Origin: Saccharum officinarum | Taxonomy: Eukaryota > Streptophyta > Magnoliopsida > Poales > Poaceae | DNA length: 64,000 bases | NCBI GenBank assembly: GCA_020631735.1 | Contig: CM036209.1 | Location: forward strand, 6,299,451-6,363,450 | Reading direction: 5' to 3' | Part shown: in pieces, positions 54,234 through 64,000 of the stretch | Numbering within the stretch: the first letter of the stretch is position 1 | Layout: each line of letters begins with the position of its first letter | The notes under the pieces: generated by a model | Databases searched by the model: none | What the model saw: only the letters and a program-made list of their open reading frames with translations | Told to the model about the DNA's origin: nothing | Made by a program: the position numbers and the translations under genes

Positions 54234-57200
54234 ATGGCCGGAAGAGGAAGAGGCAGGGGTCGTGGAGGTGTTCCCCTAAATCCACCACCACCACCGCCAC
54301 CAACTATTGAGCAACTTCTGGCAGTGAAGACACAACTCATGCAACAATTGGTGCAGAACCAACATAATCATCCAGTTGCTGGAGTACCACCACGTGATAA
54401 GCGTGGTGAGTTTTTGAAGGGTCATCCCCCGGTGTTCACGCATGCCACTAATCCATTGGAAGCGGATGATTGGCTCCGTGCCGTGGAAAAGCAACTCAAC
54501 ATTGCTCAATGTGATGACCGTCAGAAGGTGTTGTTTGCTTCTGGACAACTCCAGGGAGAAGCTCAGGACTGGTGGGAATCATATGAGTATGGTCGTCCTG
54601 CCAATGCTCCTGCAGTCACTTGGCAGGAGTTTAGAGAGAACTTCAGAGCTTATCATATACCAGAAGGAATAATAGAACTGAAGGCAGAGGAATTCCGGAA
54701 TTTGACCCAGGGGTCATTGTCTGTAGCTGAGTATCGTGACAAGTTTGCCCAGTTGTCACGATATGCACCACATGAGGTGGCCAATGACAATGATAAGCAG
54801 CGCCGTTTTTTGAAGGGATTGTATGATGGATTACAACTGCAGCTGATGTCTAATACCTATCCCAATTTTCAGACGCTTGTGAACCGCGCTATCGTGGTGG
54901 ACAACAAGCGCAAGGAGATGGATGCCAAGAGGAAAAGGCTTCAGGGACAGACTTCTTGTAGTAACACTCGTCCCCGTACTGGTTTCCAGCAGGTTAATCA
55001 ACAGAGGCCTCCTTCTGGTCAGTGGAATCGTGGACAGGTCCCTTTTCACAATCAGTTTCCGCAACGTCCCCTATTCCAGCCGCAGAATGGTAACCAACGC
55101 CCTCCGCAGCAGAATGGGAATCAACCTCAGCGTCAGGGTCCTTCCAATAATACTCCCATGAAGACCAGTGCTCCCAATACCCCCAACAAGTGTTTCCGAT
55201 GTGGAAAAGAAGGTCACTTGTCTTACAACTGCCCTGAGAAGATCAATCAGCAGACTCCACAGAGGCAGGGTAGTCACCAGAAGCCTGCATCTAATACTGG
55301 AAGGGTGAACCACTTGTCCCAGGAAACCACAGTGGAGGAACCAGAAGTTATGCTTGGTACGTTCGATGTCCATTCCACTCCCGCCACTGTTCTTTTTGAT
55401 TCTGGAGCATCACATTCTTTCATATCACAATCATTTGTTAGAATACATAGAATTCATTTGTGTGCCATGAAGAATCCTATATTAGTAAACTCACCTGGTG
55501 GAAGTATGCCAGCATCTTATCGTTGTCTCCCGATTAGTCTCATTCTAAGGGGGGTAGAGTTTAAGGTGAGTCCTATAGTATTGAGAACAGCTGGGATCGA
55601 TCTTATCTTGGGAATGGATTGGATGATGCAACAACAAGCAGAGATTCAGTGCAAAGGTAAATCAGTAGTACTGACAACACCAAAGGGAGATAGGATCAGA
55701 GTTGATGTGAAAGTGCAGAAACAGGAGACCGCTTTAGTGAATCAGCTTACTGATGGTGCCAACAAGGAGGACCAGGTTGTGGAAGAGTTCTCCGATGTGT
55801 TTCCCGAGGAATTGCCAGGTATGCCACCCGACCGTGACATTGAATTTATTATTGAATTATTACCTGGGACTGCACCCATAGCTAAGCGTCCATATAGAAT
55901 GGGAGTAGATGAATTAGAAGAACTTAAGAAACAAATTAAGGAATTGCAGGATAAGGGTTTCATTCGTCCTAGTTCTTCACCTTGGGGAGCACCAGTGATT
56001 TTTGTGGATAAGAAAGATGGTACTCAGAGGATGTGTGTAGATTATCGGTCTCTCAATGAGGTCACCATCAAGAATAAGTACCCATTGCCCAGGATTGATG
56101 ACTTGTTTGATCAGTTAAGAGGTGCTTGTGTATTCTCCAAGATTGATCTTCGTTCTGGATATCATCAGTTGAAGATTCGTGCTAGTGATGTACCAAAGAC
56201 AGCTTTTACCACACGGTATGGGTTGTATGAGTATACAGTGATGTCTTTTGGTCTGACTAATGCTCCTGCATACTTTATGTATTTGATGAATAAGGTATTC
56301 ATGGAATATCTGGACAAGTTTGTAGTGGTATTCATCGATGATATTCTAGTATTCTCCAAGACTGAGGAGGAACATGCTGAACATTTGAGGCTAGTTTTGC
56401 AAAAGCTCAGAGAACACCGGTTATATGCCAAGCGGAGTAAATGTGAGTTTTGGTTGAAGGAAGTTTCCTTTCTTGGTCATGTTGTCTCAAATGGAGGAAT
56501 ATCAGTAGATCCTAGCAAAGTGAAAGACGTATTGGACTGGAAGCCACCAACCAGTGCAAGTGAGATCCGTAGTTTCTTGGGATTAGCAGGCTATTACAGA
56601 AGATTTATAGAGGGATTTTCTAAGCTTGCGAAACCAATGACTGCACTATTAGAGAAGAATGCCAAGTTTGTGTGGTCTGAGAAGTGTCAGGCTAATTTTG
56701 AGGAATTAAAGAAAAGATTGACCACTGCACCAGTATTAGTTTTGCCAGATCTGAGTAAACAGTTCTCTATTTACTGTGATGCATCTCGTTTGGGTTTAGG
56801 ATGTGTTCTTATGCAAGAAGGTAGAGTTGTGGCATATGCATCAAGACAGTTGAGAAAGCATGAATTAAATTATCCTACTCATGACTTGGAATTAGCTGCA
56901 GTGGTTCATGCATTAAAGATATGGAGACACTATTTGATTGGACATAAAAGTGATATATATACTGATCACAAGAGTTTGAAGTATATCTTCACTCAATCAG
57001 ATCTGAACTTGAGGCAGCGTAGATGGCTGGAGTTGATAAAGGATTATGATCTAGAGGTGCATTATCACCCAGGAAAGGCTAACGTCGTTGCTGATGCTCT
57101 TAGTAGGAAAAGCTACGCTAATGAAATGCAAGTAATGCCTTTGGCAAGAGAGTTGTGTGCTGAATGTGAGTATCTGAACTTAGGGTTTACCATCAATGCA

Positions 57201-58652
57201 GTAGAATTGGTACTAGAACCTACTCTGGAGCAAGAGATACGCAAGAGTCAGATGAAAGATGCAAAATTGAGAGAGATAGCAGAGAATATAGTGAAGGGCA
57301 AATCACCAGGATTCCATAAGGATGATAAGGGTACATTATGGTTTGGAAAAAGGTTGTGTGTGCCAGAGGATAAGACTATCAGAAAAGCAATTTTGAGTGA
57401 AGCTCATGAGTCAGCTTATTCCATACATCCAGGGAGTACTAAGATGTATCTGGATCTGAGAGAGAAATATTGGTGGTATGGTTTAAAAAGAGATGTTGCT
57501 GAATATGTTGCTTTGTGTGACACATGTCAAAGGGTGAAAGCTGAACATCAGAGACCTGCAGGATTGTTACAACCTATGCAGATACCCGAATGGAAATGGG
57601 AAGAAGTTGGTATGGATTTTATAGTTGGATTGCCACGTACTCAGAGAGGGTATGATTCGATTTGGGTAATAGTAGATCGCTTAACAAAGGTTGCTCATTT
57701 TCTGCCAGTTAGGACTACATATAGCAGTGCGAGGTTGGCAGAATTGTATATGGAAAGAATAGTGAGTCTGCATGGAGTTCCTAAGAAAATTGTGTCTGAT
57801 CGAGGTACCCAATTTACATCTCATTATTGGCAAAAGATACATGAATCACTAGGAACCAAGCTGAATTTTAGTACAGCTTACCATCCACAGACAGATGGAC
57901 AGACGGAAAGAATTAATCAGATATTGGAGGATATGTTGAGAGCTTGTGCTTTACAATATGGTACTAGTTGGGATAAGAGTTTGCCTTATGCAGAGTTCTC
58001 CTATAACAATAGTTATCAGAAGAGTCTTCAGATGGCACCGTTTGAGGCTCTGTATGGACGAAAGTGTAGAACCCCGTTGTTCTGGAATCAGACAGGGGAA
58101 AGTCAAGTGTTTGGGCCTGATGTACTCAAGGATGCTGAAAAGAAAGTAAGAATGATTAGGAATAATCTAAAAATAGCTCAGTCCAGACAGAAGAGTTACG
58201 CTGATACTCGGAGAAGAGAGTTAATCTTTGAAGTAGGAGATTATGTATATTTGAAAGTATCGCCAATGAGGAGTGTGAGAAGGTTCAACATGAAAGGTAA
58301 ATTGGCACCAAGATATATTGGACCTTTCAAGATTATAGAGAGACGTGGTGAAGTAGCATATCAGTTGGAATTACCAGAAAGTTTGGCGGGTGTACATGAT
58401 GTGTTCCATGTGTCTCAACTGAAGAAATGTTTGCGAGTACCAGAGGAACAGATTTCGCTAGAGGAGCTCACTGTTAAGGAGGATCTTACATATGAAGAGT
58501 TTCCAGTGAAAATTCTAGAGACTGCCGAAAAAGTTACGAGAAGTCGAACTATTAAGATGTGCAAAGTTCAGTGGAATCGGTACACAGAGGGTGAGGCCAC
58601 TTGGGAAAGAGAAGAGGATCTGAGAAAAACCTACCCGAAACTGTTTGAGTAA
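54234..58652 (+). CDS. Ty3/gypsy chromovirus Gag-Pol polyprotein, intact
   Basis: One open frame of 1472 codons. Gag: Gly/Arg-rich start ([12 protein letters not shown]), capsid-type region at about 60-230 ([24 protein letters not shown]), CCHC knuckle near 320 ([14 protein letters not shown]). Protease near 388 ([12 protein letters not shown]). RT at about 600-780 with [20 protein letters not shown] and the catalytic FIDDILVFS near 699. RNase H from about 845 ([19 protein letters not shown]). Integrase HHCC near 1064-1110 ([11 protein letters not shown]), then the D,D-35-E core ([34 protein letters not shown]), a GPF/Y module (YIGPFKI) and a C-terminal chromodomain-like segment (about 1420-1472, [16 protein letters not shown]). 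This makes it a chromovirus, Tekay/Del-like. No stop or frameshift interrupts it, so the copy is recent and could supply enzymes. Confidence 0.95.
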   Translation: MAGRGRGRGRGGVPLNPPPPPPPTIEQLLAVKTQLMQQLVQNQHNHPVAGVPPRDKRGEFLKGHPPVFTHATNPLEADDWLRAVEKQLNIAQCDDRQKVLFASGQLQGEAQDWWESYEYGRPANAPAVTWQEFRENFRAYHIPEGIIELKAEEFRNLTQGSLSVAEYRDKFAQLSRYAPHEVANDNDKQRRFLKGLYDGLQLQLMSNTYPNFQTLVNRAIVVDNKRKEMDAKRKRLQGQTSCSNTRPRTGFQQVNQQRPPSGQWNRGQVPFHNQFPQRPLFQPQNGNQRPPQQNGNQPQRQGPSNNTPMKTSAPNTPNKCFRCGKEGHLSYNCPEKINQQTPQRQGSHQKPASNTGRVNHLSQETTVEEPEVMLGTFDVHSTPATVLFDSGASHSFISQSFVRIHRIHLCAMKNPILVNSPGGSMPASYRCLPISLILRGVEFKVSPIVLRTAGIDLILGMDWMMQQQAEIQCKGKSVVLTTPKGDRIRVDVKVQKQETALVNQLTDGANKEDQVVEEFSDVFPEELPGMPPDRDIEFIIELLPGTAPIAKRPYRMGVDELEELKKQIKELQDKGFIRPSSSPWGAPVIFVDKKDGTQRMCVDYRSLNEVTIKNKYPLPRIDDLFDQLRGACVFSKIDLRSGYHQLKIRASDVPKTAFTTRYGLYEYTVMSFGLTNAPAYFMYLMNKVFMEYLDKFVVVFIDDILVFSKTEEEHAEHLRLVLQKLREHRLYAKRSKCEFWLKEVSFLGHVVSNGGISVDPSKVKDVLDWKPPTSASEIRSFLGLAGYYRRFIEGFSKLAKPMTALLEKNAKFVWSEKCQANFEELKKRLTTAPVLVLPDLSKQFSIYCDASRLGLGCVLMQEGRVVAYASRQLRKHELNYPTHDLELAAVVHALKIWRHYLIGHKSDIYTDHKSLKYIFTQSDLNLRQRRWLELIKDYDLEVHYHPGKANVVADALSRKSYANEMQVMPLARELCAECEYLNLGFTINAVELVLEPTLEQEIRKSQMKDAKLREIAENIVKGKSPGFHKDDKGTLWFGKRLCVPEDKTIRKAILSEAHESAYSIHPGSTKMYLDLREKYWWYGLKRDVAEYVALCDTCQRVKAEHQRPAGLLQPMQIPEWKWEEVGMDFIVGLPRTQRGYDSIWVIVDRLTKVAHFLPVRTTYSSARLAELYMERIVSLHGVPKKIVSDRGTQFTSHYWQKIHESLGTKLNFSTAYHPQTDGQTERINQILEDMLRACALQYGTSWDKSLPYAEFSYNNSYQKSLQMAPFEALYGRKCRTPLFWNQTGESQVFGPDVLKDAEKKVRMIRNNLKIAQSRQKSYADTRRRELIFEVGDYVYLKVSPMRSVRRFNMKGKLAPRYIGPFKIIERRGEVAYQLELPESLAGVHDVFHVSQLKKCLRVPEEQISLEELTVKEDLTYEEFPVKILETAEKVTRSRTIKMCKVQWNRYTEGEATWEREEDLRKTYPKLFE

Positions 58653-58685
58653 GCATCTTCCGAATCTCGGGACGAGATTCATCTT

Positions 58686-58699
58686 AAGGGGGGTAGAAT
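58686..58699 (+). other. polypurine tract of unit 1
   Basis: AAGGGGGGTAGAAT lies directly before the second LTR, the expected primer for plus-strand synthesis. Confidence 0.85.
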
Positions 58700-61452
58700 T
58701 GTAACACCCTAAAATTTTGAAAAGAAGAAAAATAGGAGAAATATGATTTTTGTATATTTTTGTGAGCATGCAAACTTAGAATGATAATAATTTTTATAAA
58801 TTTAAAATCAAATATAAGGGTAGAAACATGATTGAGCATTCATGCTGCTGCATTTGAAGTTTTGTATTGAGTGGTTTAAATCAAATTCAAATTTGATTTG
58901 AAAATCATTTGAAAAATGGTTTTGAAAAATTAGAAAAAGAAAAAGGAAAGGAAATTCTTTTCTTCTCGGGCCGTTTTCTCTCCCGCAGCCCATCTCCCCG
59001 GCCTGCTGCGGCGGCCCGTTTCTCCTTCTCCCTTTCCCCGCGCCCGCCTCCGGTTTCTCCTGGGCCGAGCCCAAGTCGCGGCTGCTGGCCCGTCTTCGCG
59101 CGCGCGCGCCGCGTCCCGCACCGAGCCGCTGACGAGTCGGTCCCACCTGTCAGTGACCGCCTCCCCTTTCCTTTCTTCTTCCTCCGGTCGAACACCGCTT
59201 CCCCTTCTTCACCGATTCGGTGATCCGAATCCCTTCGAAATCTCCCTCCTTTCCATAACCGGTGACGCCTATGAGCTATAAAACGGAACCCCGTGCCTCC
59301 CCGCTTCTCATTGAGCCTCTAAAACCCTAGCCTCGACATCCGAAAAGGCCACCGTCGAAGCTCCGCCTCCACCGCCGCTTTCCGAGCTAGCCACCGCCCT
59401 CCGGTTGTTCTTCGGCTTTGTTCTCGCGCGGGGTAAGGTCGCCGTGATGCGCTCGTTTTTTGGTGTATTTGGTTTGGCGAATGGTGCTCGGGATGGTCAT
59501 CTTCTCAAGCTCCGGCGAGCTCGGGCTCTATCCGGCCATGGCGCCGCCGTCGGGATTACTGTAGCCGCCGCCGCTCTCTTTCTCTCTCCCCGATCCGATC
59601 TCGGCCGTCCGTTTTGAATCGGACGGATCTTATTTAATGATACCGGTTCGCGTGAACTTTTGTAAAAGAGACCCTAAACTTTTGTGTTATCGAACCCGCG
59701 GTCCAAAGCGTAAACCGGAAAATACGTTTTGATTAAATGAAAACGTAATTCGTTTCGGAAAAGAAAAATACGTTTTCTGATATTTACAGTTTTGCCACTA
59801 ATCTTGTTTTAGTCGTAGAATCTCCGTTTTAACTCCGATTTGATCCATTCAAATTGCGTTAGATTCATATTTGCGAGCTCTACATGATGATAGAACTGTA
59901 TAGTAGGTTTGGATTAATTTATTTTCGAGTTTTAAATTAAAGTATTTATTTTTCTATAGGAAATCTTTGGAAATTCATAACTTTGTCGTTTTAGCTCCGA
60001 TTTTCGTGATCTTCGCGTCTGTGTGATCCTAGCGAGTTGTAGATTCGTTTTAAAGACTTTTTATCTTATTTTCTTACTGTTGGTGTATTGTTCTAATTAT
60101 AGTCTTGTTTGTCTATGCATGATTGCCTCTGGATGAATGTTGTTGCTATTGTTGATCGAGTATAGACGGTGAGCAATTCGTTGGAGATCAAGAGTTTTAC
60201 TACGAACAAGATCACCAGGACCAGTTTGAGCAAGGCAAGTATAGCATGGGATTATCCTTGTTGTCCTATTCATATTAAGCAAATAATATCATTATGCATA
60301 TATTCCTTGATAAGGATGACTTAGTATTGATCTTATTCCTTGATACCTATTATACTGCATGGATTAGTATTGCTAGTGCTCAACATGAACTATGATCATG
60401 TAATTTGACTAATGGAATATGCAATAAACATTAAAAGATGATTTTATTACTGTTTAAGGGTACTAGAGCATGGGGTTACTTTGGTGCTCTTGTTACTCTC
60501 CATAAGGACTCATCTATAAGCGAAAATCCGGGATTTACAGTACAACTGTGAGGGCTAAAATGGCTCTGGCTTTAGTCATATAGAAGGACCTTTTCTAGCT
60601 TGTTAGAGGTATTCCTTTATGGCGTAAGAATGGCTTGACGAATCGGGTATAGTGCGGCCTCTGTCCTCATGTGTATAGGCTGCGTGTTATTGTGCCATCA
60701 GGAAGGGGGGCTCTACATCTGTTTGCCGAGTGAAATCTAATGGCCCTAACTTGTTAGACGAACCTTCGAAAGACTTCATAGTGAACCCTGCCGACCTTCC
60801 TTGGAAGTGGGTCAAGAGATTAGCTACCTCGGCGAAAGGGTAAATCACGACTCACAGTGAAAGTGTACAACCTCTGCAGAGTGTAAAACTGTTATAACAG
60901 CCGTGCTCACGGTCACGAGTGGCCTTGGACCCTTATGGAATAGTGGATCATTAATAATGAATATGTTTTTGCTATTCGTTAATCATTTCACATGGATCAT
61001 ATGTTTATTGATTATATTGAGACACTTTGATATCATTGATATACTGAATTAATGCTATTAAAAGCTACATGCTGATAAACCTATGTTATGCCTTTGAGCC
61101 TCATGAACCCCATGTTACACTTGTTGAGTACGAGATGTACTTACGCTTGTTTATTTTTCTTACTTGGATAAAAATCCCGGATGGGTAACAGATGGTGCAA
61201 GTAGTGACTACTTCTACTTTCCGGAAGATTACTAGACTTGCTGTCAACCAGTCAATGTGCCTGTGATTGGAGCTACCACGAGAGTTTTTATATTTTACTT
61301 CCGCTATATTATTGTAAAGACTATGTGTTATTAATCGTGATGTAATAACATTTGTGATGATACATCCTTTATAATTTGTTAACTTATGTGTGATTGATCT
61401 CTGGGCACACATAAGGGTATGCATTCCATTTGGTCGATAAATGGGTGTGACA
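58700..61452 (+). mobile_element. middle LTR shared by units 1 and 2 (2753 bp)
   Basis: It begins TGTAACACCCTAAAATTTTG and ends GGGTGTGACA, like LTR 1. It follows the polypurine tract of unit 1, so it is that unit's 3' LTR. It is followed, not by flanking DNA, but by AAT and another primer-binding site, so it is also the 5' LTR of unit 2. It retains the TATA box (59277), the micro-exon (about 60166-60234) and the AG|ATGG junction. It differs from LTR 1 mostly by single-base losses in the GC-rich part and scattered transitions. Confidence 0.93.
59277..59283 (+). promoter_or_regulatory. TATA box of the middle LTR
   Basis: TATAAAA in the same context as in LTR 1; likely promoter for unit 2. Confidence 0.65.
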
Positions 61453-61455
61453 AAT

Positions 61456-61467
61456 TGGTATCAGAGC
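61456..61467 (+). other. primer-binding site, unit 2
   Basis: TGGTATCAGAGC three bases after the middle LTR, identical to unit 1. Confidence 0.95.
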
Positions 61468-61641
61468 TATTGTTGACTGTAGGACGCAAGCCTAGATAGA
61501 AATGGTCGATTTAGTGTCATCTTTTCACTATTTTTATGCTCATTATCTTGCTCTTGTTATTTGATAAATTTTTATGCTTCTTATGTCTCATTCTATTACG
61601 AAATTTTGCCTCTATTCTAATTACATCTAAAAACTCTGTAG

Positions 61642-62507
61642 ATGGTTCGTGGCCGCAAGATGCCCGATCATCACCACTGGAGGACACTACCCACCCCTCG
61701 TGCTTTGATTGCACCTGAAGAGCCACAAGAGGAAGTACCCCAGGAGAATGAGCAGACCCCTGAAGTACCAATCCAAGTGCCAGCACCTTCTCAGGAAGAA
61801 CCCGAGCCTGAAGAAGACCCTGAGATCATCGAGATTGAAGATGATGAAGAGGAGGAAGCAATGGAGGAGAGCAACCCCGTCTCCCCCACCTGGTGCAGCT
61901 GCTGAGGATGTGCCACCCCCTCCAATGGGTTGGACTATGAAGATCTACCACAAGGCAGGAGGAAATGCTGTTTCTCACCATCGACTTGTGGGAATGCTCT
62001 CTGCCTACTTCGCTGATTGGCACCCAGCTGTGGAGTATGTCTGTTGGGAGTACACCCATCCGCTGGAGGACACTTACTGGAAGGCAAGAGCGAGCATTTT
62101 TTCTAAGGATGAAGAAGGAGCATACCAGCTGGACAGGATGTATGCTCACATGGGTCGTCGAGCTACCATGGAGGATAGTATTGAAGATGCTGCTTTTGAA
62201 GCGTGTATGGGCCTTCGCTACCTTCGCTTTGACAGCATGAAGCATGATATCCACCTCGCTACCTCCCTCGTGCACACCCCGACTTGGATGGGCCATGATG
62301 GATCCAGTGCAGTTGGAACCACTTCCTCGGGTGATGGTGAACTTTGTCTATGACATGATGGAGAGGAAGCTGCAGTTAGAGGAGATGGTGAAGGCACAAG
62401 GGAGAGACATCAAGAGGTGCCAAGCAATGATTGATGAACTCAAGCAAAGAGTCATGAGCAAAGCAGCATTCATTTATGAGACATTAGAGCATGAGCCACG
62501 CCAGTAG
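61642..62507 (+). pseudogene. additional ORF upstream of gag, unit 2 (frameshifted)
   Basis: Counterpart of 52681-53541. It lacks the stop of unit 1, but the frame is broken several times: small indels near codon 8 (AAGATGCCCGATCATC), in the acidic part (GAGGAAGCAATGG), and near ATCCACCTCGCTACC. The C-terminal helical part is readable at 62244-62507, with an altered end (ELKQRVMSKAAFIYETLEH) compared with unit 1. The two copies therefore have independent lesions. Confidence 0.7.
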
Positions 62508-63198
62508 AAAATAGGAGTCCTTTATGTAATAAGAACGTTCTTAGTAACGTCAGTTGAGTCTTCGAGTCTGTCGTGTGGTTTGAACTTTGGTGTGATAGTT
62601 GCTTTATCATTATGTTTATGTGTGAGTTGGATTTTTGTTATGAGTGCTGGGGCTTGTAGGCATGTCTACAAGTTCCATTTTTAAGAATAACAGTCTTTTA
62701 GTCAAGGGAATAATAGTTGGGTTTGGTATTGTCTCGTTTCTGTCCTTGCTGTTTTCTGGAGCAGTCTGCAATATTTCTGATATGGTTCAAAAACGGTTCG
62801 TGCAACATTTATGAAATTTTTATGAGAGAAACTAGGCTTAAGCACCTTTCAAAGCCACTGGAATCACCTTTTTATCTGATCTGGTTCGAGAGATATAACT
62901 GTTACAAGTTAAAGTTTCTGCACAGTCTGGAATCTAGAACAGTTTCTGTTGCGCCTTAGTTTTCATTAACTTAACGACAGAATCTGGTATTATGGTCTAA
63001 ATAGAAGTTGTGGGGAACTTCATAAGCTTTCCAACCATATAAAGCACTCCTCTATTGGACTTCTGTAGTTCGAGATATGATTGATTTACTGAACTGATCA
63101 CATTGATATTCGCTCAGAAAACTTTCAGATATCATTCTTTATCTTATAAGTGGTTGATAACATGGAAATCTCAAAGTTTGCATTCTTATGGATGTCAG

Positions 63199-64000
63199 AT
63201 GGCCGGAAGAGGAAGAGGCAGGGGTCGTGGAGGTGTTCCCCCGAATCCACCACCACCACCGCCACCAACTATTGAGCAACTTCTGGCAGTGCAGACACAA
63301 CTCATGCAACAATTGGTGCAGAACCAACATAATCATCCAGTTGCTGGAGTACCACCACGTGATAAGCGTGGTGAGTTTTTGAAGGGTCATCCCCCGGTGT
63401 TCACGCATGCCGCTAATCCATTGGAAGCGGATGATTGGCTCCGTGCCGTGGAAAAGCAACTCAACATTGCTCAATGTGATGACCGTCAGAAGGTGTTGTT
63501 TGCTTCTGGACAACTCCAGGGAGAAGCTCAGGACTGGTGGGAATCATATGAGTATGGTCGTCCTGCCAATGCTCCTGCAGTCACTTGGCAGGAGTTTAGA
63601 GAGAACTTCAGAGCTTATCATATACCAGAAGGAATAATAGAACTGAAGGCAGAGGAATTCCGGAATTTGACCCAGGGGTCATTGTCTGTAGCTGAGTATC
63701 GTGACAAGTTTGCCCAGTTGTCACGATATGCACCACATGAGGTGGCCAATGACAATGATAAGCAGCGCCGTTTTTTGAAGGGATTGTATGATGGATTACA
63801 ACTGCAGCTGATGTCTAATACCTATCCAATTTTCAGACGCTTGTGAACCGCGCTATCGTGGTGGACAACAAGCGCAAGGAGATGGATGCCAAGAGGAAAA
63901 GGCTTCAGGGACACTGACTTCTGTAGTAACACTCGTCCCCGTACTGGTTTCCAGCAGGTTAATCAACAGAGGCCTCCTTCTGGTCAGTGGAATCGTGGAC
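63199..64000 (+). pseudogene. gag of unit 2, frameshifted, partial
   Basis: Starts [12 protein letters not shown] as in unit 1 and follows it through the capsid-type region. Loss of one C in CCTATCC.AATTTTCAG near 63826 brings a stop at 63844-63846. A second indel follows near 63912 (GGGACACTGACTTCTG). The rest of gag and pol lie beyond the edge. It cannot make Gag-Pol unless the indels are sequencing errors. Confidence 0.85.

Larger units (their letters stand above)
61453..64000 (+). mobile_element. internal region of chromovirus unit 2, cut by window edge
   Basis: Collinear with unit 1 from the primer-binding site through the additional ORF, spacer and first half of gag, with high identity. 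It runs off the right edge before pol. A third LTR is expected outside the window if the array is complete. Confidence 0.93.

Overview
The window is nuclear DNA of a grass, most likely a panicoid/Andropogoneae relative such as sorghum, sugarcane or Miscanthus. The reasons are the many short Tourist/PIF-like elements with GGCCTTGTTTAG-type ends, hAT MITEs, a Tekay-type chromovirus, a SIRE-like solo LTR, and plant gene families (NPH3, DUF1191, F-box, GRF zinc finger). A run of exactly 100 Ns (25882-25981) marks a scaffold gap, so this is assembled draft sequence and some one-base lesions may be assembly error.

Genes are sparse. The left edge holds the first two exons of an NPH3/BTB gene on the minus strand, running off the window. 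The clearest complete gene is a DUF1191 membrane protein (14526-15554, minus) with two related MITEs upstream. A GIR1-like two-cysteine-pair protein (about 24.9-26.2 kb, plus) is plausible but crosses the gap and lacks a key cysteine. An F-box/FBA gene (33.7-34.8 kb) and a GRF zinc-finger gene (36.6-37.3 kb), both minus, are broken. A small acidic protein ORF (40896-41147, minus) has a solo LTR inserted just after its stop.

Transposons dominate the rest. 3-9 kb holds MITEs, a Mutator-like element and a solo LTR. 10.2-11.5 kb is a deleted PIF/Harbinger element in which the Myb/SANT protein is fused in frame to transposase. 16-19 kb holds more TIR elements. 19.1-23.3 kb is a 5'-truncated L1-type LINE split by two solo LTRs, each with a perfect 5-bp target duplication. 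23.7-24.8 kb is a Mutator-like element with roughly 300-bp terminal inverted repeats and a GC-rich internal minisatellite. 28.7-33.0 kb is a very long Tekay-like solo LTR containing a hAT MITE. 37.5-38.3 kb is a hAT element with a 0.4-kb interior, 39.7-40.9 kb another solo LTR, and 41.35-41.59 kb a CACTA terminus. 43.9-49.5 kb holds GCTATAGC-type TIR elements, TTGCAACAT arrays and GC-rich repeats.

The right end (49723-64000) is a young Ty3/gypsy chromovirus: LTR, internal region, LTR, and then a second internal region that begins directly at a primer-binding site. The two units therefore share the middle LTR. Unit 1 has an intact gag-pol ORF of 1472 codons with CCHC, protease, RT, RNase H, integrase and chromodomain. 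Unit 2 is frameshifted. Both units carry an additional ORF of about 285 codons upstream of gag, and the LTRs carry a short acidic coding segment also found in the diverged solo LTR at 28.7-33.0 kb. Together with AG|ATGG junctions before the start codons, this suggests a spliced leader, which is the most interesting candidate for something undescribed.
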